Shown here: piece after piece, positions 55,001 through 64,000 of the stretch
Layout of the letters: the number at the start of each line of letters is the position of its first letter
Position numbering within the stretch: the first letter of the stretch is position 1
DNA from: Magicicada septendecula
Taxonomy: Eukaryota > Arthropoda > Insecta > Hemiptera > Cicadidae
Assembly (NCBI GenBank): GCA_034769895.1
Contig: CM068370.1
Location: 43,388,844-43,452,843, forward strand
Length of the DNA: 64,000 nucleotides
Reading direction: 5' to 3'
Notes under the pieces: model-generated
Database searches by the model: none
The model's input: only the letters and a program-made list of their open reading frames with translations
Told to the model about the DNA's origin: nothing
Translations under genes and position numbers: made by a program

Positions 55001-57430
55001 TTGGTTTCTTGTCAGTATTTGTAAAGCACAAGATCCGTCTGGTAGGTTTCTTGTCAGTCTTTGTGAAGCACAAGATCCGTCTTTGGTTGGTTTCTTGTCA
55101 GTATTTGTAAAGCACAAGATCCGTCTTTGGTTGGTTTCTTGTCAGTATTTGTAAAGCACAAGATCCGTCTGGTAGGTTTCTTGTCAGTATTTGTGAAGCA
55201 CAAGGACCGTCTTTGTTTCGTTTCTTGTCAGTATTTGTAAAGCACAAGATACGTCTGGTTGGTTTTTTGTCAGTATTTGTAAAGCACAAGAACCGTCTTT
55301 GGTTGGTTTCTTGTCAGTATTTGTAAAGCACAAGATCCGTCTTTGGTTGGTTTCTTGTCAGTATTGTAAAGCAAAAGATCCGTCTTTGGTTGGTTTCTTG
55401 TCAGTATTTGTAAAGCACAAGATCCGTCTGGTAGGTTTCTTGTCAGTATTTGTGAAGCACAAGAACCATCTTTGGTTGGTTTCTTGTCAGTATTTGTAAA
55501 GCACAAGATCCGTCTTTGGTTGGTTTCTTGTCAGTATTTGTAAAGCACAAGATCCGTCTTTGGTTGGTTTCTTGTCAGTATTTGTGAAGCACAAGAACCG
55601 TCTTTGGTTGGTTTCTTGTCAGTATTTGTGAGGCACAAGATACGTCTGGTTGGTTTCTTGTCAGTATTTGTAAAGCACAAGATCCGTCTTTGGTTGGTTT
55701 CTTGTCAGTATTACAAAGCACAAGATCCGTCTTTGGTTGGTTTCTTGTCAGTATTTGTAAAACACAAGATCCGTCTTTGGTTGGTTTCTTGTCAGTATTG
55801 TAAAGCACAAGATCAGTCTTTGGTTGGTTTCTTGTCAGTATTTGTAAAACACAGGATCCGTCTTTGGTTGGTTTCTTGTCAGTATTGTAAAGCACAAGAT
55901 CCGTCTTTGGTTGGTTTCTTGTCAGTATTTGTAAAGCACAAGATCCGTCTGGTAGGTTTCTTGTCAGTATTTGTGAAGCACAAGAACCGTCTTTGGTTGG
56001 TTTCTTCTCAGTATTGTAAAGCACAAGATCCGTCTTTGGTTGGTTTCTTGTCAGTATTGTAAAGCACAAGATCCGTCTTTGGTTGGTTTCTTGTCAGTAT
56101 TTGTAAAGCAGAAGATCCGTCTTTGGTTGGTTTCTTGTCAGTATTATAAAGCACAATATCCGTCTTTGGTTGGTTTCTTGTCAGTATTTGTAAAGCACAA
56201 GATCCGTCTTTGGTTGGTTTCTTGTCAGTATTTGTAAAGCACAAGATCCGTCTGGTAGGTTTCTTGTCAGTTTTTGTGAAGCACAAGATCCGTCTTTGGT
56301 TGGTTTCTTGTCAGTATTTGTAAAGCACAAGATCCGTCTTTGGTTCGTTTCTTGTCAGTATTTGTAAGGCACAAGATACGTCTGGTTGGTTTCTTGTCAG
56401 TATTTGTAAAACACAAGAACCGTCTTTGGTTGGTTTCTTGTCAGTATTGTAAAGCACAAGATCCGTCTTTGGTTGGTTTCTTGTCAGTATTGTAAAGCAC
56501 AAGATCCGTCTTTGGTTGGTTTCTTGTCAGTATTTGTAAAGCACAAGATCCGTCTTTGGTTGGTTTCTTGTCAGTATTGTAAAGCACAAGATCCGTCTTT
56601 GGTTGGTTTCTTGTCAGTATTTGTAAAGCACAAGATCCGTCTTTGTTTGGTTTCTTGTCAGTATTGTAAAGCACAAGATCCGTCTTTGGTTGGTTTCTTG
56701 TCAGTAATGTAAAGCACAAGATCCGTATTTGGTTGGTTTCTTGTCAGTATTTGTAAAGCACAAGATCCGTCTTTGGTTGGTTTCTTGTCAGTATTTGTAA
56801 AGCACAAGATCCGTCTTTGGTTGGTTTCTTGTCAGTATTTGTAAAGCACAAGATCCGTCTGGTAGGTTTCTTGTCAGTATTTGTGAAGCACAAGAACCGT
56901 CTTTGGTTGGTTTCTTGTCAGTATTTGTAAAGCACAAGATCCGTCTTTGGTTGGTTTCTTGTCAGTATTTGTAAAGCAAAAGATCCGTCTGGTTGGTTTC
57001 TTGTCAGTATTTGTAAAGCACAAGATCCGTCTTTGGTTGGTTTCTTGTCAGTATTTGTAAAGCACAAGATCCGTCTTTGGTTGGTTTCTTGTCAGTATTT
57101 GTAAGGCACAAGATACGTCTGGTTGGGTTCTTGTCAGTATTTGTAAAGCACAAGAACCGTCTTTGGTTGGTTTCTTGTCAGTATTTGTAAAGCACAAGAA
57201 CCGTCTTTGGTTGGTTTCTTGTCAGTATTTGTAAAGCACAAGATCCGTCTTTGGTTGGTTTCTTGTCAGTATTTGTAAAGCACAAGATCCGTCTTTGGTT
57301 GGTTTCTTGTCAGTATTTGTAAAGCACAAGATCCGTCTGGTTGGTTTCTTGTCAGTTCTTGTAAAGCACAAGATCCGTCTTTGGTTGGTTTCTTCTCAGT
57401 ATTTGTAAAGCCCAAGATCCGTCTTTGGTT
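43091..57430 (+). repeat. Satellite array, 41-44 bp monomer, about 330 copies
   Basis: The consensus monomer has AGTATTTGTAAAGCACAAGA then TCCGTCTTTGGTTGGTTTCTTGTC (44 bp). A variant lacking one T (AGTATTGTAAAGC) is 43 bp, and a CGTCTGGTAGG variant is 41 bp. Long stretches alternate 44 and 43, an 87-bp dimer. Each monomer has a 6-bp dyad ACAAGA...TCTTGT. Larger blocks recur: the marker GTGAAGCACAAGATCCGTC with TTTGGTTCG after it occurs at 44364, 46613, 48391, 50428, 51901 and 54803, so multi-kilobase segments were amplified. The many open frames on both strands come from the 29-codon dimer and are not annotated as genes. Confidence 0.98.
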
Positions 57431-57825
57431 TACAATAATTGATGTCACTTTTGTCATCTACGTGACCTAGATGGGTATCGAGACACGTGATTGGCTGAAT
57501 TTTGGGCGTTACTCGTTGAGATTCCTTGCGTCATGCGGAGTATAAGACCAACGAAGAACACTGGGAAGTCTCTTATTCACTCTCATTACACCCATTATCT
57601 CATAAGTTTTGATCAGTCAGTTTTAATTTGTGAAAGGATAAAACCTCTACAGTAAAAGCGTAACCACATCTTTTGTGTACTTTTATCAATTTAAAGTATT
57701 AGAACAATTTCATTAAATTCAATTATGAATACAGTTTGCACAAACTGCTCAGTAATGTTCTCAATTTTAGTAATTCAGTAATGTTGTAATTCTATATTTG
57801 TGGTACAATTCATAGAAACCTTAGA
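57431..57825. other. Flank of the satellite with promoter-like elements
   Basis: Contains ATTGGCTGAAT (inverted CCAAT box) at about 57490, TATAAGACC at 57541, and pyrimidine-rich CACTC/TCATT initiator-like sites at 57578-57588, about 35-45 bases downstream. No coding region follows: the first ATG (57725) gives an 18-codon frame. The order is suggestive only. Confidence 0.25.
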
Positions 57826-58260
57826 AATAAAACATGATAGAGGACAAGGATTACATTTTATAAGACAATTGCAATACCCACGTTGATTTATGCGAGTGAG
57901 GCGTGGGTCATGACAAGAAAGGAAAGCGGCAAGATTCAGAGTGCTGAAATGCAGTTTCTTCGAAATAATTTAAATTATACATTGCAAAATAAAATAAGGA
58001 ATGAAGATATCAGAACAGAACTCGAAGTAAAGGACATAGGCCCTAAAAGAAATTATTTACAGAAGACAATGGTGGGATAACCTGCAAAGGATGACAGATG
58101 ATAGATTGCCGAAAGCGGCATATAAAGCCAATGGTAGAAGAGACGTGGGTCGTCCGAGGATGAGACGGGTGCCGGAACAGGTTTACATAACCTAATCCTT
58201 GAAGAGGAGAGGAAGAAGACCAAAACGAGCCACTGCCCACAGCCTTCCTGTCCTCACGAC
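57826..58260 (+). mobile_element. LINE 3' end (RTE-like), plus strand
   Basis: Encodes TFYKTIAIPTLIYASEAWVM-like sequence, then MQFLRNNLNYTLQNKIRNED and, after a frameshift near 58035, RQWWDNLQRMTDDRLPKAAY and GRRDVGRPRMRRVPEQVYIT before a stop near 58195. It is the same family as the minus-strand copy at 7985-8703, so the two copies are inverted relative to each other. It lacks the 120-bp insert that the other copy carries, and so defines that insert's edges. Truncated and inactive. Confidence 0.75.
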
Positions 58261-59326
58261 TGGAGCATTCACTCCGGACCCGGGCGTTACAAAACGTCAA
58301 GCAACAGGGCGTTGATGGAAAACATGTTTTCGGGCAGTTTGTGAGTATGAATGTCCTTGGGTTGCGCCAGTTGCGCGTGCATACATCACAAGATAATTAG
58401 TTTCGCCGGCAGTAGATCAGTATAGACACCAACGTATGCGTTACGCACTATGCGTTATATGTATAACTTGTAAACAGAACGCGAAGTGTACCACCTACAT
58501 ACACTATTCCCTTTTACACAGTGAAATCATCACTTTAAGTTAGGGAATTTATAAAATATGTACTATTTAAAGGAATCATGTACAAAATCGGAATGATTTT
58601 ACTGTGTGCCGTACTCACTGTACTTCAGATTATTGATAAAATGTGTTTACGATTTTATTTGTATTACAAATTGTACAGGATTAAAATATATTCAGAAAAG
58701 TAGAAATTTTAATAAAACAAGCACTTTGTAGAAAATTAAAGTTTTTAATTATTTGCCTTTAGACTCCCTAGGAAAGAGCAAAAGTAGGCTTATGGACACG
58801 TCAAAGACCATCATGGCAATAGTTGAACCTTATGAACAGAGAAACATCTTATGTTACTTGCACGGAATCAGTCATAACTTTTGACTCCAAAGCTGCTGAG
58901 GTTATCAGTCGTATGAAGGCTACAAAAATATAAATGAAAAGCAATAAAAGACCTCAAAAAGAAAACCAAAATAGTTAAAGCAAGAAGACACTATATTGTT
59001 TACATTTCTAGCAGATAACTGAAGTTGTAGAACAAAAAATATTGGTACAGGCTGCCGATAATTGTAAATTCAAGATATTTTGATCTGAGAGTATCACAGC
59101 CGGCGTCAACATTGTACGCTTACGGAAATTGCACGTGCAATAGAGCGGAAGTAGACGTATTCTGTAGAGCCGGTAAACAGAACGCGCAGTGTATCTACTA
59201 CGTACAGTACTAACTGTCTCAACAAAGCTGTTTCTCCGGTAGCGAAGGGGCGCGGCGTAACACTGATACGCTCGCTGCAGCTGACGCGCGCGTAGCCGAA
59301 ACTGTACATAACCTTGACTACGTATG
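58261..59326. other. Non-coding, no gene recognised
   Basis: AT-rich to 58990, then more GC-rich. A minus-strand frame at 59008-59502 (164 codons) starts with a non-ATG codon or low-quality context and has Arg/Tyr-rich composition with no motif. It also crosses the edge of the DNA transposon below, so I do not call it a gene. AACAGAACGCG followed by AGTGTA-like sequence occurs at 58474 and 59177. Confidence 0.4.
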
Positions 59327-59330
59327 TATA

Positions 59331-60277
59331 CTGTTTCCGTTCTTAGCTTAATCCTGATGTAAACAAACAGGCGTGGCACATCTGAAATGCTATTTGTTGC
59401 TTGAGTTAGAGGCGTGTCACTCTGACAGAAGGAGTATAGAAAGGGTACATATAATACTGATACTGTATAAACACATGTAATATTTTTTACATTCCGGACC
59501 AAAGTAATATTTGTGTGACTGTGTCAAAGTGACAATGATATATTTTATAACACGCAGAGTTAATGGATTTTTTTTTATTTAATCTTTGAATATCGCAAGA
59601 AAAAAAATAAAGTAGACCTATATTTAAAGCGAAAATAGAAGCTGTGATAATTACTTGCTAGTGTATTATCAGTTGTTGTCAGAGAGTAATTCAATGCCTT
59701 CCATGTCTGTGTCGGTACTTGAATCAGCACTTTAGTCAGCAGAGTTATTGATAAGATTGTCCGCGACGGCGTAGGTAATTTGGTCGAATTCCCATAGCTT
59801 ATCTTTTTCCTTAAATACATTCTCGACACAACGACTCCACTTGTTCGTCGTTATTTCATATACCGCCTGCTCTATCAGTTTTTTTAAATCATGCAGCGTA
59901 TATGTTGTGATGTGACGGACAACATATCCTTTCAACTCGCTCCATATTAATTCAGTGGAATTCAGATTACAGTAGGCCTAATAAGGAGGAAGTCTAAAAA
60001 CGGCGTGTCCCGATTTTTCGGCAATATCATTTACTAAAAACTTTTTAAATTTATGTTCATTCAGCGATAACGTTCTACTATGTATTCATAAAGATGATTA
60101 AACGTAATCAAAAACCACTTGTAGCAGTAAAGACAACTCTCACATGGCTGTACAGACGTTCTGCACATGCGCGTAACACATTACTGTGTGAAAAGTTTCA
60201 ACACCCCTGACCAATAGCGTTTCAGGTGAGCCACGTGGGTTTATTTACATCAGGATCAAACTAAAAACGGAAACAGT
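59331..60277 (-). mobile_element. Tc1/mariner-type DNA transposon relic, TA-flanked
   Basis: Inverted arms of about 70 bp (59331-59400 and 60208-60277) start CTGTTTCCGT and are flanked on both sides by TATA, consistent with a TA target duplication. Between them, on the minus strand, lies the C-terminal part of a DDE transposase. At 947 bp the element is shorter than a full Tc1-like element, so it is internally deleted as well as mutated. Confidence 0.7.
59733..60085 (-). pseudogene. DDE transposase C-terminal fragment
   Basis: Reads SLNEHKFKKFLVNDIAEKSG, then HAVFRLPPY, an in-frame TAG, then YCNLNSTELIWSELKGYVVR and KKLIEQAVYEITTNKWSRCV before a stop. The pattern LPPY...LN.tELIWs..KGYV is typical of DDE_3-type transposases of the Tc1/mariner superfamily, where the Glu of tELIW is the last catalytic acid. 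The N-terminal DNA-binding part and the first two catalytic Asp residues are not seen. Confidence 0.75.
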
Positions 60278-62433
60278 ATACACAGCTGGAAACATTCCTG
60301 TGAATGACAGGATTTGATTTACACCTCCCGTAGACGTTAACTGCTGTTAGCCAGTTGCGACTTGTAACGTCCGATACGTAGGTATGACGTAAAATTATAA
60401 CCGTATTTACGTGATTCAAAAACGTTTGTTTGACTAAGACTATGTTAAACTTTTGTGGTTAAGTTTCTGATAACATTTTTGATGCACTGGGTCATGGCCG
60501 GAATATTAAACGTGGCAACGTTGCGTCTGAGGCCTATAAACATAGTGTAATGAAATGACTAAAATTAACATGTTATATGTTGATTTAATTTCATAGCATT
60601 ACTAAAATCACGAGTAGGCCTATTTATAGCTAAATCTAAATTATAGGTCTGTGCGCACTTAGTACTATACGTTTAAGTTGAAGAGATTAGTGAATTAGTG
60701 TTAGGCCTAGTGAATTAATTTTGTTCCAATTACTGAATACGTATCATATGAATGAGTTAATTATTATATTTATGAACAGTTATAACAGTATTTTACATAA
60801 TAAACTTTTGTAAAATTTTGTAAAAACTTAAGAATTATAAAACAGCTGTTAACTGGAAATTAAAAATGACGAGATTTGATTATTGAAATACATAAATTAA
60901 GTGATCGTCTAGTCGGCCTCAAATATCAGCTGTTTCCAGTGCTGCCACGTTTAATATTCCAGCCTTCTACTAGAGCCGGCCATGATTGGGTTTGTGATCC
61001 TGTTTATTTGAGATTTTATCAATTAAATTTTATATCATATACAAGGGCAGACAAATCCGGCAAGCAGATAGAATTGGATAAGAGAAAATTAGGAAGACTA
61101 AAAGGATACTGGAGAAAAATGTTTGGGTAAAGGCAAGCTTCGGATGACAAAGTGTACTCCCACATATACTGCCTAATCCACATCTAGCAATCATTGTGGA
61201 TTTAATACCACTTGTTGACAGAACTCGGACAACGCCTGACAAAATGATCGTTATTACAGACTTTATGAAAACTTGGGGACTTGGTGTCTTTACAGACATG
61301 CAATTACTGTATCTGAGATGTTGTCACAAGATTTCGAATTGTAGTAATATCGTTGGGAGTGGTAATGGAAATTCGAGAATTACAGAGCTAATGTGTGAAC
61401 TTTTGATACAAATTCGACTGTATTATTCATAATAAATAGATAAACGTTCACCCGCAAGTTGCTATTTTTATAATTAAAACCCATTTTTGAATACATTTGA
61501 CATAAGAGTTTGTGCAATAAAAAAATTAATACATTTTAAATATTTGTTTACAATTTATTTACTGAAGGTTTATTTAATTATTTACGCCTTACCTTTAGAG
61601 GAATTGTCCTATAACATTGGCTGATTGCTGGATTAACGCTATAAAACTGTCTTTTCAAACGACTTCATGCGGTAACCAAGAGAACCTTTTTTTTTCAGAT
61701 TTTAAAATATTTTGCATTATTAGATTCATACATGATACACACATACTCTTTTTACGTACTTATTTTACAGTGTTATTTTTCTACATAAATCAGGTTTAGT
61801 GTTGTATTTACGTTCATCGCTTCGGTAGGTTAATTGAGACCATCGAATGATCGGTTAGATTTTCATTAAAACATGTTTCAAAACAGTAATTCCTACGCAA
61901 CATGCACAAGGAGAAACAAAAATAAACTAAGCGCTCAATAGACAATTATTTATTACCTAGGAACTAGGAAAAGAGTGTTGTAACGTTTCAAATCTATGCA
62001 TATACACCGTAGCATATATGATCGTCATTTGCATACTTCATTGGTTCGGCGAGTGAATGAGAGCTGTGACTACATATGTATGTCATGCACTGTATATAAT
62101 TATAGAGCTGAATAATGAAATATGTAAAACAAGACAACGACATTGTCGTTCGGCGTTGTAGTACAAAAAAGTAATATGCGAATATAGTGAATAACAGAAA
62201 GTTAATAAGGTTTACATCACACAGTCAATTACTCACTCTTTTACTCACTCGCAGTTGCGTCAAATGAAATTAGTTTGATTATCAATAACGATTTTCTTAC
62301 AAAGATTTGGTAACACAAACAAGTTTCCTTTACAAAAGGGGTTTTGTTTAAGAACAAGATTCACTGTAAGGGATTTGCTCGGTACGTCTGGACGCGATAC
62401 ACGGGGGCGGCAAGAAGATAGAATTAGAATTTT
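60278..62433. other. Non-coding, with a weak inverted repeat
   Basis: CACGTTTAATATTCC and its complement occur at about 60498-60519 and 60944-60964, within arms of roughly 60-70 imperfect bases. The frames at 60876-61130 and 61196-61432 have no recognised motif. The rest is AT-rich. Confidence 0.35.
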
Positions 62434-63105
62434 CTACGCAGCGGTTGGTAACTCGTCCCAGATTTTCCTCTCAACACCGCATAAGTAAGTAACACCATCC
62501 GTCAGGGATTGAGGAAATGTGCGGTTTGAGACGTACCCTAGGGTTACTTGTTCCGAGCTTCTGGAAGAAGCTGCAGCCATGTGGTCCTCTCCATAACGGA
62601 ATATTTTTGTTTTTTGAGCCGCTACAATGGCATATAGGTTTACCACAAAAATATGGCGCTAAAAACAGATGAAACGCAAGCGACCACGGTTAAAAAGAGA
62701 GGCGTAGCGTCTGTGCGTCAACTGCCGAACCTAAAACTGAACAGACACTTAAGAATCACCGGTTATCGAATTAAGGTTGTGATTTTTAAGGTTTTGGTCG
62801 GTTCTAGGTTTGGGCGTTGAGGCACAGAGTTTACGTCTCTCTTTTTAACCGTGGTCACGTGCATTCATCTGTAGTTTTACGCCATATTTTTGTGGTAGAT
62901 GTACAGGCAGCTTCGTTTAATTCAGAGTCTTGTTGCATTTGCGGAAAGTCTGTTTGTATTTTCTGTACCGGGTTCCTCTTCATATTCCCGACCACACCAT
63001 TTAAGAAGTTCTTTATTCTAAACCAGGACTTAGACATATTAGGCGACTGGTAATTTAGATAAAAGCACAGGAATTTTACTGCTACTGCTGCAGATTTTTT
63101 ATTTC
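62434..63105 (-). pseudogene. Possible coding sequence split by a MITE
   Basis: On the minus strand a frame is open from about 63105, reading AAVAVKFLCFYLNYQSPN, MSKSWFRIKNFLNGVVGN and DFPQMQQDSELNEAACTS. It runs to the MITE edge at 62897. Beyond the MITE the frame continues as KPICHCSGSKNKNIPLWRGP, or in another frame to WDELPTAA and a stop at 62434. I do not recognise either reading. It may be an unknown repeat or an old gene fragment. Confidence 0.25.
62643..62895. mobile_element. MITE with 97-bp inverted arms and TA duplication
   Basis: This 253-bp element starts CCACAAAAATATGGCG and ends with its complement. TA precedes it at 62641-62642 and follows at 62896-62897. The arms (62643-62739 and about 62800-62895) are near-complementary with a spacer of about 60 bp. 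The TA target duplication and lack of coding capacity fit a Tc1/mariner-type MITE. Its ends differ from the 59331-60277 element, so another transposase would have moved it. Confidence 0.85.
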
Positions 63106-63702
63106 GTGAAATTTAATATTAGACTACGTGTAACCGTTGCCCGGATACGGAAATTTTATGAATAATGAAAATGTATATTGTTTCAAAAAAAAAAATTTCT
63201 TATTCAATCTGAATGAATGTTGGGGCCCCTGACTGGTCGAAACCCCTAGCACTTGATTGATGGGTTAATTTGATAGACAGAAGTCCTGAACAAATTTCCT
63301 GAAAACTGCAAAAGCACGTATAGATTTTATCAAACATTTACAGGCATTGCACAAATGCAATGCACAGAGAAGGGCATTGAAAATGTTTCAATAAATGTAA
63401 AAAATATATACATTTATTTTTCTTCACTTAACAATTTACAGATTATACGTTAAATGTAATCGCATTCATAAGCGCGCACGGACAGAAGCTCGCTGTCAGC
63501 ATTATTCATAATTCAGTTTTTAAACCATGAAGTATTGCAGGACATCAGTTATGGGGATTACGGAGCTTTAGACAATAAAACAAATGGTAAACGATTTTTT
63601 TCTTTCAAATCGCAAAGAAATTAAGCTTTGTGACAACATGACGGCTATTTATGACTTACCGATAAATCGGCAATAAATCTCTCAATAATGTCGTTCACAA
63701 AG
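63106..63702. other. Non-coding, with a dispersed repeat fragment
   Basis: Bases 63408-63474 match 13081-13138. Nothing else was identified. Confidence 0.45.
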
Positions 63703-63704
63703 CA

Positions 63705-63769
<65 letters not shown>
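63703..63769. repeat. (CA)n microsatellite
   Basis: An uninterrupted CA dinucleotide run of about 33 copies. Confidence 0.98.
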
Positions 63770-63774
<5 letters not shown>

Positions 63775-64000
63775 TATTAATGATTTACAGCATACAAGAA
63801 ATTTGTATTCATTAAAAATTTCCCATTTAAATATTATAAACTGCAACATTAAAAAACTGTGAATGCGAAGTGTGTATTAATGACGGTTGTAATAATTTAA
63901 AATAATCTACTGAAAATAATGTAAGTTACACTAAGTACTAAGTGGCATCAACGAATTATGTAGGGCATATTACGGTATAAACTAATTTATCTTTGTGCGG
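63770..64000. other. Non-coding, AT-rich right edge
   Basis: No feature seen. Confidence 0.4.

Noticed and set aside
43091-57430. CRISPR-like array
   Set aside because: The units are directly adjacent variants of one monomer with no unique spacers, and the sequence is eukaryotic.
43091-57430. Hammerhead ribozyme in the satellite (minus strand has CTGACAAGAAACC)
   Set aside because: CTGA and GAAAC are adjacent with no stem II, and the conserved G of the core is missing.
43098-57457. Dozens of open frames of 60-180 codons on both strands of the satellite (DKKPTKDGSC- and LVGFLSVFVK-type repeats)
   Set aside because: They follow from the 87-bp repeat period. They lack a unique start, vary with every monomer change and exist equally on both strands.
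59008-59502. 164-codon minus-strand frame
   Set aside because: It crosses the edge of the Tc1/mariner-type element, has no motif, and its Arg/Tyr bias fits non-coding sequence.
60494-60964. Inverted CACGTTTAATATTCC segments as a DNA transposon
   Set aside because: The arms are short and gapped, with no clear ends or target duplication.

Overview
The window is eukaryotic nuclear DNA, almost certainly from an insect. It is AT-rich, made mostly of transposable elements and repeats, with microsatellites and no compact gene order. The mix of a Helentron, RTE-like LINE ends, Tc1/mariner relics and a Gypsy element fits a large, repeat-rich insect genome, perhaps a cockroach, termite or other polyneopteran. 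That placement is a guess. No complete host gene can be read; two short stretches look like single host exons (7421-7620 minus, 42803-42929 plus).

Layout. Bases 1-7320 hold a decayed Helentron, an endonuclease-bearing Helitron. Rep, PIF1-type helicase and a C-terminal endonuclease domain follow in order on the plus strand, broken by many stops and frameshifts. Bases 7985-8703 and 11191-11970 are two LINE 3' ends; the first carries a 120-bp insert with a 7-bp target duplication. Bases 12540-14480 are AT-rich with a microsatellite and a 171-bp inverted repeat whose minus strand folds like a hammerhead ribozyme. An old inverted-repeat element (arms 14484-14725 and 41086-41323) has been split by a young Gypsy LTR retrotransposon.

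The Gypsy locus (14850-40798, minus strand) is LTR-internal-LTR-internal-LTR with one 5-bp target duplication (CTATT) at its outer edges. Each LTR is about 3.37 kb. Both internal regions keep intact gag (774 codons) and pol (protease, RT, RNase H, integrase, GPY/F); no env is seen. Gag and pol are joined by a -1 frameshift signal: slippery TTTAAAC, a 7-nt spacer, an 8-bp stem containing the gag stop codon, and a possible pseudoknot. Downstream of pol are seven ~100-bp diverged tandem repeats, five of them centred on 17-nt hairpins whose arms change in a compensating way. The middle LTR is a mosaic, like the right LTR on its left side and like the left LTR on its right side. That is the signature of unequal crossing-over between LTRs.

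Bases 43091-57430 are a 14.3-kb satellite of roughly 330 copies of a 41-44 bp monomer. Often 44- and 43-bp monomers alternate, giving an 87-bp (29-codon) dimer that keeps frames open on both strands. To the right (57431-64000) lie another LINE 3' end, a 947-bp TA-flanked Tc1/mariner-type relic with a transposase C-terminus, a 253-bp TA-flanked MITE and a (CA)n tract.

The strongest signals are the gag-pol frameshift structure, the mosaic middle LTR, the hairpin repeats downstream of pol, the hammerhead-like fold and the frame-preserving satellite dimer.
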